The translations under genes were made by a program, and so were the position numbers. A stretch of DNA of 20,340 bases from Arcticibacterium sp051269965 (lineage in GTDB: Bacteria > Bacteroidota > Bacteroidia > Cytophagales > Spirosomataceae): assembly GCA_051269965.1 (NCBI GenBank), contig JBNMFK010000025.1, positions 1 to 20,340 on the forward strand, read 5' to 3'. The stretch's first letter is position 1; every line of letters begins with the position of its first letter. The notes beneath the pieces are model-generated. The model saw only the letters and a program-made list of their open reading frames with translations, was not told where the DNA came from and ran no database searches. Shown here in pieces: positions 16,479 through 20,340 of this stretch.

Positions 16479-16800
16479 ATGAAAGAGAATTTTGTAAAGG
16501 AGAAATCGCTGGTGGTTGCTTTGAGGATAGTTCGACTTTACAAGGTGCTTTCTGGTGAAGTATATTCTTTCAAAACAGATTTTGCGTAGTGGAACCTCAA
16601 TAGGGGCCAATATTAGAGAAGCAGAACCTGCCGAGTAGAAAGCTGATCTTATTCATAAAATGAGGCAAATGAAACAGAATATTGGTTATTACTTTTTAAA
16701 GAAGGGGAATATATGGAGGCAAATAAGATTGAATCCTTTAGCAAAGATATTGACGAATTAATTCGGCTACTGGTAAGTATTATGAAGATAATGAAAGGTA
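16479..16800 (+). pseudogene. Broken four-helix bundle protein gene (S23/IVP-type) inside the efflux operon
   Basis: No intact ORF exists here, but a four-helix bundle protein can be read across two frames. Frame 1 from ATG 16479 gives MKENFVKEKSLVVALRIVRL and YKVLSGE. The second frame from about 16561 gives YILSKQILRSGTSIGANIRE, then AEPAE, an in-frame TAG at 16636-16638, then KADLIHKM. From about 16662 the first frame resumes with EANETEYWLLLFKEGEYMEA followed by a helix ending LIRLLVSIMKIMK. Typical family members have a few residues between SGE and YILSKQ and about five between HKM and EANETEYW, so two small deletions plus one nonsense change explain the damage. The family is known from 23S rRNA intervening sequences and as free-standing genes in Bacteroidota; its function is unclear. 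It separates the ATPase and permease genes of one operon. Confidence 0.85.
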
Positions 16801-16825
16801 ACATTAAAATTCTCATCTTAAACGG

Positions 16826-16848
16826 TACCCTGAGCCTGTCAATGGGTA
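16826..16848. repeat. REP-like imperfect palindrome
   Basis: TACCC (16826-16830) and GGGTA (16844-16848) flank TGAGCCTGTCAAT. The core CCCTGAGCCTGTCAATGGG (16828-16846) differs at only a few bases from CCCTGAGCCTGTCGAAGGG, which I recall as a dispersed palindrome common in bacterial genomes. It lies between the four-helix-bundle remnant and the first permease start. The match is from memory. Confidence 0.45.
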
Positions 16849-16864
16849 ATTCTCACTTAATTCT

Positions 16865-17971
16865 ATGAAGGTATTTTTCGCTTTTGTTAGAAAGGAATTT
16901 AGACATGTGCTGCGTGACAGAAGAAGTATGGTCATTTTGATAGGCTTGCCTATTATCATGATGTTGCTTTTTGGTTTCGCCTTATCTTCTGAGGTTAAAA
17001 ACTCTGAAGTGGCCGTGCTAGACTATGCTAAAGATGAGACCACTAGAATGCTCATAGATAGAATAGATCAAAGCAAATACTTTAGTGTTAAGAAAATTTT
17101 TTACAGGGAAGATGAAATTGAGCCTTCGTTCAGAAAAGGGGAAGTGAGGTTAGTCATTGTATTTCCTCAGAACTTTAACGCAGATCTAATGCACTCAAAC
17201 AGTGCTCAGATTAGATTTATAGGAGATGCCTCAGATCCTAATACCTCCAATATCATGATTAATTATGCTTCGGCTATTGTACGTGATTATCAGAACGATC
17301 TTTTTGGAGAACAAAAATTACCCTATCAGATTAATGTGGAAACTAGGATGCTCTATAATCCTCAGCTGAAAGGAGCCTACACCTTCGTTCCTGGAGTGAT
17401 GACACTCATTCTCATGCTTTTGGGAGCCATGATGACGTCGGTATCTATTGTAAAAGAGAAAGAAACAGGAACCATGGAAGTGCTCTTGGTTTCCCCTATG
17501 AAACCGCTATTGGTGGTCTTAAGTAAGGCCATCCCTTATCTGGTTTTGTGTTTTGCGGATGTTGTCTTAATTCTACTCATGGCCGTATTTATACTGGATA
17601 TGCCCATAGAAGGGTCTGTCGTTTTACTCTTGGCTGAGAGCCTTTTATTCATTTTTACGGCACTTTCATTAGGCCTACTTATTTCGAGTGTGGTAGACTC
17701 TCAGCAGGTGGCTATGTTTATATCTCTGGTAGTTTTATTAATGCCAGCATTGGTTTTTAGTGGGTTTATGTTTCCCATAGAAAATATGCCAGCACCTCTA
17801 CAATTACTTAGTAATGTGGTTCCTACTAAATGGTATTATAACATTGTAAGTAGCATCATGGTGAAAGGCCTAGGTTTTAAATATGTGGCCAAACAAACAT
17901 TAATCCTCCTAGTGATGACAATAGTCTTTTTAGGAATAGCCATTAAGAAATTTAAAGTAAGATTAGAATGA
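16865..17971 (+). CDS. ABC-2 type permease (YbhS-like)
   Basis: The product has 368 residues. It opens with a cytoplasmic KEFRHVLRDRRSM segment followed by a first membrane helix (about 22-42), then a roughly 130-residue extracytoplasmic domain, then about five helices from residue 175 on, the standard ABC2_membrane_3 layout. EKETGTMEVLLVSPMKP (about 199-215) is the coupling segment after helix 2, and SGFMFPIENMP (about 301-311) is typical of the family. It follows the 412-bp gap with the dead four-helix-bundle gene, and the next permease is ATGA-coupled to it. It should form a heterodimeric pore with that neighbour, driven by the two ATPases. Substrate is unknown; related E. coli YbhFSR has been linked to drug and cation efflux. 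Confidence 0.93.
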   Translation: MKVFFAFVRKEFRHVLRDRRSMVILIGLPIIMMLLFGFALSSEVKNSEVAVLDYAKDETTRMLIDRIDQSKYFSVKKIFYREDEIEPSFRKGEVRLVIVFPQNFNADLMHSNSAQIRFIGDASDPNTSNIMINYASAIVRDYQNDLFGEQKLPYQINVETRMLYNPQLKGAYTFVPGVMTLILMLLGAMMTSVSIVKEKETGTMEVLLVSPMKPLLVVLSKAIPYLVLCFADVVLILLMAVFILDMPIEGSVVLLLAESLLFIFTALSLGLLISSVVDSQQVAMFISLVVLLMPALVFSGFMFPIENMPAPLQLLSNVVPTKWYYNIVSSIMVKGLGFKYVAKQTLILLVMTIVFLGIAIKKFKVRLE

Positions 17972-19089
17972 ACAATTTATTCTTTCTGTTGCAAAAGGAA
18001 TTCAAGCAGATCTTTCGAGATCCAGCCATTCTACGCTTGATATTATTGATGCCTATTTTACAGCTTATTCTTATTCCGCTTGCCGCAGATTATGAAATTA
18101 AGTTTATAAATATCTCTGTGGTGGACAATGATCATTCTAGCTATTCCAGAAGACTAACGGAGAAGTTGACAGCCTCTGGCTATTTTCAATTGGCCACTTA
18201 TGGCAATTCGTATAATGGAGCTTTAGAAAGCATTGGCGAGGGAGATACGGATATCATACTTACAATTCCTGCTAATTTTGAAAGAGATTTAATTAAAGAG
18301 AATCAAAATAAACTTCATCTGGCAGCTGACGCTGTCAATGGCGTTCGTGCAGGATTAGGCGTAGCCTATGCTAGCCAAATTATAAGAGGCTTTAATCAAG
18401 AAATAAGAGAGGAATGGGTTCAGTTTCCTAAATTTCCTCCCTTACCTCAAATAGAAATCACCTCAGCAAACTGGTATAATCCTCATACCAATTATTATCT
18501 CTTTATGGTGCCTGGCATTTTAGCCATTTTAGTTACTATGGTTGGCAGTTTCTTGACAGCACTAAATATTGTGGCCGAAAAAGAAGTAGGAACTATAGAG
18601 CAGCTCAATGTGACACCATTAAAAAAATGGCAGTTTATAGCAGGTAAACTAATTCCGTTTTGGGTGATTGGTATGGTTTCCGTTACGCTAGGTATGGTGG
18701 TGGCTTGGTTGATTTTTGGGATAGTTCCCGTAGGTTCTTACATAACGGTCTATGCATACTCAGCAGTCTATCTAGTCGGTGTTTTAGGCATAGGACTATT
18801 AATCAGTACGTTTGTAGATACGCAGCAGCAGGCCACACTTTTTTCTTTTTTTATAATGATGTGTTTTATACTTTTAGGAGGCCTTTATACACCTATTGAG
18901 AGTATGCCAGAATGGGCACAGTGGTTAGCTTTGATGAATCCGCCTACTTATTTTATTAAAGTGATCAGAGCCATATTTATCAAAGGTAGCACCTTTACAG
19001 ATTTACTTCCAGATTTCTTTGCATTGATAGGCTTTGCGGTGGTTTTTAACTGGCTTGCCATACGGAATTACAGTAAGAGGAGTGCTTAA
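17968..19089 (+). CDS. ABC-2 type permease (YbhR-like)
   Basis: The product has 373 residues. Its ATG overlaps the TGA of the first permease (ATGA). The layout is the same: KEFKQIFRDPAILR, first helix (about 22-40), extracytoplasmic domain to about residue 175, then roughly five helices. The coupling segment is EKEVGTIEQLNVTPLKKWQF (about 204-223), and GGLYTPIESMPEWAQ (about 310-324) is the family motif before the last helix. It is the last gene of the tetR-tolC-hlyD-ABC-ABC-permease operon. A palindrome plus T-run overlaps and follows its stop, and the AraC-type gene converges on it 10 bp away. Confidence 0.93.
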   Translation: MNNLFFLLQKEFKQIFRDPAILRLILLMPILQLILIPLAADYEIKFINISVVDNDHSSYSRRLTEKLTASGYFQLATYGNSYNGALESIGEGDTDIILTIPANFERDLIKENQNKLHLAADAVNGVRAGLGVAYASQIIRGFNQEIREEWVQFPKFPPLPQIEITSANWYNPHTNYYLFMVPGILAILVTMVGSFLTALNIVAEKEVGTIEQLNVTPLKKWQFIAGKLIPFWVIGMVSVTLGMVVAWLIFGIVPVGSYITVYAYSAVYLVGVLGIGLLISTFVDTQQQATLFSFFIMMCFILLGGLYTPIESMPEWAQWLALMNPPTYFIKVIRAIFIKGSTFTDLLPDFFALIGFAVVFNWLAIRNYSKRSA

Positions 19090-19101
19090 GCACCATTTTT
19101 T
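19082..19101 (+). terminator. Candidate terminator of the efflux operon
   Basis: The perfect palindrome GTGCTTAAGCAC (19082-19093) contains the permease stop codon and is followed by CCA and six T (19096-19101). The effective stem is only four to five pairs, so strength is uncertain. The position between two convergent genes supports the call. Confidence 0.4.
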
Positions 19102-19969
19102 AAACAAAAGTCCTCTTCCCCGCATATTCTTCTCTAAACTGCTTAGGAGTACATTTCTTCTTTGACTTAAAGAGTCTATTGAAATAAGAAAGATTATTAA
19201 AACCGCATTTATAGGCTATTTCAGAAATGGTTTCTGTGGTATCAATAAGTCTTCTGGCCGAATGACCCAAGCGAATTTCATTTAAGCTATCAATAAACGT
19301 TTTTCCAGTACGTTTTTTAATGAATCTGCTGAAAGAAACTTCTGTCATTCCCGCTATTTTGGCTACTTCGGAGAGTGTGACATCTTTATCAAAATTCTCC
19401 CGCATAAATTCAAAAACGGACTCTATACGGCGACAATTGTACGTGATTTTATTGTCCATGAAAGACTCATCGGAGAGTAGACTCAAGTTTCTGGAAGTAG
19501 ACAAATCATGTAAAATACTCATAAGCTCTAAAATACTATCAAAACCTGTTTTTTTGACTAAGGCATTAAGTCTTGGTGCCACTGCATGAATGGTTTCTTC
19601 TGAAAATGAAATGCCTTTTGAAGATTTGTCTAATAAGTCCCTGATAAAATAGAGTTGGTTTCGCTTTAGGAATTTATCGTCAAAAAGGTCTGCGTGAAAC
19701 TGAATGGTAATTTCCTGAGCATCTTTACCTACTCCATTATAATTTGGGCTATTTGGAAGCCAGCAATGAGGGAGGTTTGAGCCCACGAGCAGTAGCTCTA
19801 CATTTCCTATTTCACCTTGATGATCACCAATGATTCTTTTTATACCTTCTCCATTCTGAATGAAATTGAGCTCATACTCGTCATGATAGTGGAGAGGGAA
19901 ATTAAATTCATTCTTTTTCCTGCTTATTATCGTGAAGCAGTCAAAGGGGGTTAACGGCGATACTGGCCA
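19100..19969 (-). CDS. AraC-family regulator with cupin N-terminus; 5' end lacks a usable in-frame start codon
   Basis: The C-terminal AraC DNA-binding domain is clear: two helix-turn-helix units (VTLSEVAKIAGMTEVSFSRF and ISEIAYKCGFNNLSYFNRLF) followed by TPKQFREEY. The N-terminal cupin is also clear and begins well before the first in-frame GTG (19786): the frame continues upstream through FPLHYHDEYELNFIQNGEG, the family's HxHxxxEL motif, to about 19960. The frame is open to a TGA at 19970-19972 but has no ATG, GTG or TTG there. An ATG at 19970-19968 lies in the other frame and would join the coding frame if one C were removed from the C5 run at 19946-19950, giving about 289 residues, normal for the family. 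So it is a frameshifted gene, a 5'-damaged gene, or uses a rare start. Its relation to the efflux operon is unknown. Confidence 0.8.
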   Translation of the reverse strand, partial: WPVSPLTPFDCFTIISRKKNEFNFPLHYHDEYELNFIQNGEGIKRIIGDHQGEIGNVELLLVGSNLPHCWLPNSPNYNGVGKDAQEITIQFHADLFDDKFLKRNQLYFIRDLLDKSSKGISFSEETIHAVAPRLNALVKKTGFDSILELMSILHDLSTSRNLSLLSDESFMDNKITYNCRRIESVFEFMRENFDKDVTLSEVAKIAGMTEVSFSRFIKKRTGKTFIDSLNEIRLGHSARRLIDTTETISEIAYKCGFNNLSYFNRLFKSKKKCTPKQFREEYAGKRTFV

Positions 19970-20013
19970 TCAAACGAGACCAAAGTGGCTGAGCAGGAGT
20001 GGAAATGTCCCCC
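19955..20013 (-). mobile_element. G+C-richer stretch with tandem modules, possible IS21-type end remnant
   Basis: This stretch is roughly half G+C, clearly richer than the other spacers here. On the minus strand it shows three imperfect modules, ACATTTCCACTCC, CCACTTTGGTCTCGTTTGA and GCCAGTATCGCCGTTAAC, whose CA cores are 20 and 22 bp apart. IS21-family ends carry several internal repeats of this kind, and the wording resembles ones I recall from Bacteroidota. No transposase of that family is present. This is an inference, not a match. Confidence 0.3.
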
Positions 20014-20067
20014 AAAGTGTTTCGGAACAGAATTTAAATAGAGAAGAAGTGGCTCAGGTTTACACCC

Positions 20068-20105
20068 AAGCCATTTCGTGTGATACACTTTTTCGGGAAT
20101 GGCTT
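20068..20105. repeat. Nested inverted repeat, terminator-like on the plus strand
   Basis: The outer arms AAGCCATT (20068-20075) and AATGGCTT (20098-20105) enclose an inner GTGT-GAT-ACAC hairpin (20078-20088). On the plus strand the outer stem runs into TTTTT. It may be a terminator or part of an insertion-sequence end; no gene is assigned between 20014 and about 20155. Confidence 0.35.
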
Positions 20106-20154
20106 TTTAAATGTTACTTTTATTCATCGCCTTTCTGACCATTTTTTTATTGAT

Positions 20155-20340
20155 TTTTGTTTGTATTTCGAAGGTTTTCCCAGCTTGCAGCGAATAAGGC
20201 GTTTAATGTACCTAATGGGCTTGACTACACGTTACTCGAAGCCTAATTTGTCACTAGCAAATAAGGAACATAGAAAGTATCCTTATCTACTAAGAGACAT
20301 AGTACTATCAGATAGAAACCAGTTCTGGGTAACAGATATC
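20155..20340 (+). mobile_element. IS3-family transposase (OrfB) gene, 5'-truncated and cut by the window edge
   Basis: The frame with codons starting at 20161, 20164 and so on reads FPSLQRIRRLMYLMGL, then TRYSKPNLSLANKEHRKYPY, then LLRDIVLSDRNQFWVTDI at the window end. This is the IS3-family OrfB region just before and including the first catalytic Asp of the DDE integrase core (W-x-TDI). The RLMxxMGL and KYPYLLR motifs are diagnostic. Upstream in the same frame there is no recognisable earlier part of the transposase (no GxRR segment) and no good start, and the other frames upstream do not supply it either. The 5' part therefore appears lost, and this may be a decayed copy. Whether the rest is intact lies outside the window. 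Confidence 0.75.

Noticed and set aside
19932..20138. Plus-strand open frame of 68 codons across the AraC 5' region
   Set aside because: It runs antisense to the AraC cupin start and through the suspected IS scar and inverted repeat, and its protein shows no recognisable family.
1..20340. CRISPR arrays, tRNA or rRNA genes
   Set aside because: Looked for regular direct repeats with unique spacers and for tRNA-like or rRNA sequences by eye; none seen.

Overview
The window looks like Bacteroidota chromosome, probably Cytophagales-like. The grounds are low G+C, genes without obvious Shine-Dalgarno sequences, many lipoprotein signals, FG-GAP/ASPIC propeller proteins, a sulfatase, and a DUF1549/DUF1553 plus DUF1501 pair. 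No rRNA, tRNA or CRISPR was seen. The phylum is inferred from gene content and style, not from a marker gene.

Left part (1-7506), exported proteins: the 3' end of a sulfatase overlaps a secreted FG-GAP/PQQ-like propeller, which is ATGA-coupled to a small DUF3995 membrane protein. A paralogous propeller lipoprotein lies tail-to-tail with them on the minus strand. Divergent from it is a ~1073-residue lipoprotein with 14 FG-GAP motifs, seven on each side of an ASPIC/UnbV domain. An 8-bp perfect inverted repeat sits in the divergent promoter region.

Middle part (7834-11564), a two-gene unit: a membrane-anchored DUF2231-cytochrome c-DUF1549-DUF1553 protein, followed 2 bp later by a DUF1501 protein with a twin-arginine signal and a lipobox.

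Right part (11917-19089), one efflux operon: tetR, tolC-type outer-membrane factor, hlyD-type lipoprotein adaptor, two ABC ATPases and two ABC-2 permeases. It resembles E. coli ybhGFSR, but with the tandem YbhF ATPase split into two genes and tetR/tolC included. The non-consensus ATPase motifs of the two subunits all fall on the same predicted composite site. Between the ATPases and permeases lies a broken four-helix-bundle (S23/IVP-type) gene and a REP-like palindrome.

Right edge (19100-20340): a convergent AraC-type regulator whose cupin domain is readable but has no in-frame start codon, a G+C-richer stretch that may be an IS end remnant, and a 5'-truncated IS3-family transposase running off the window. 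This edge looks like a site of repeated insertion and decay.
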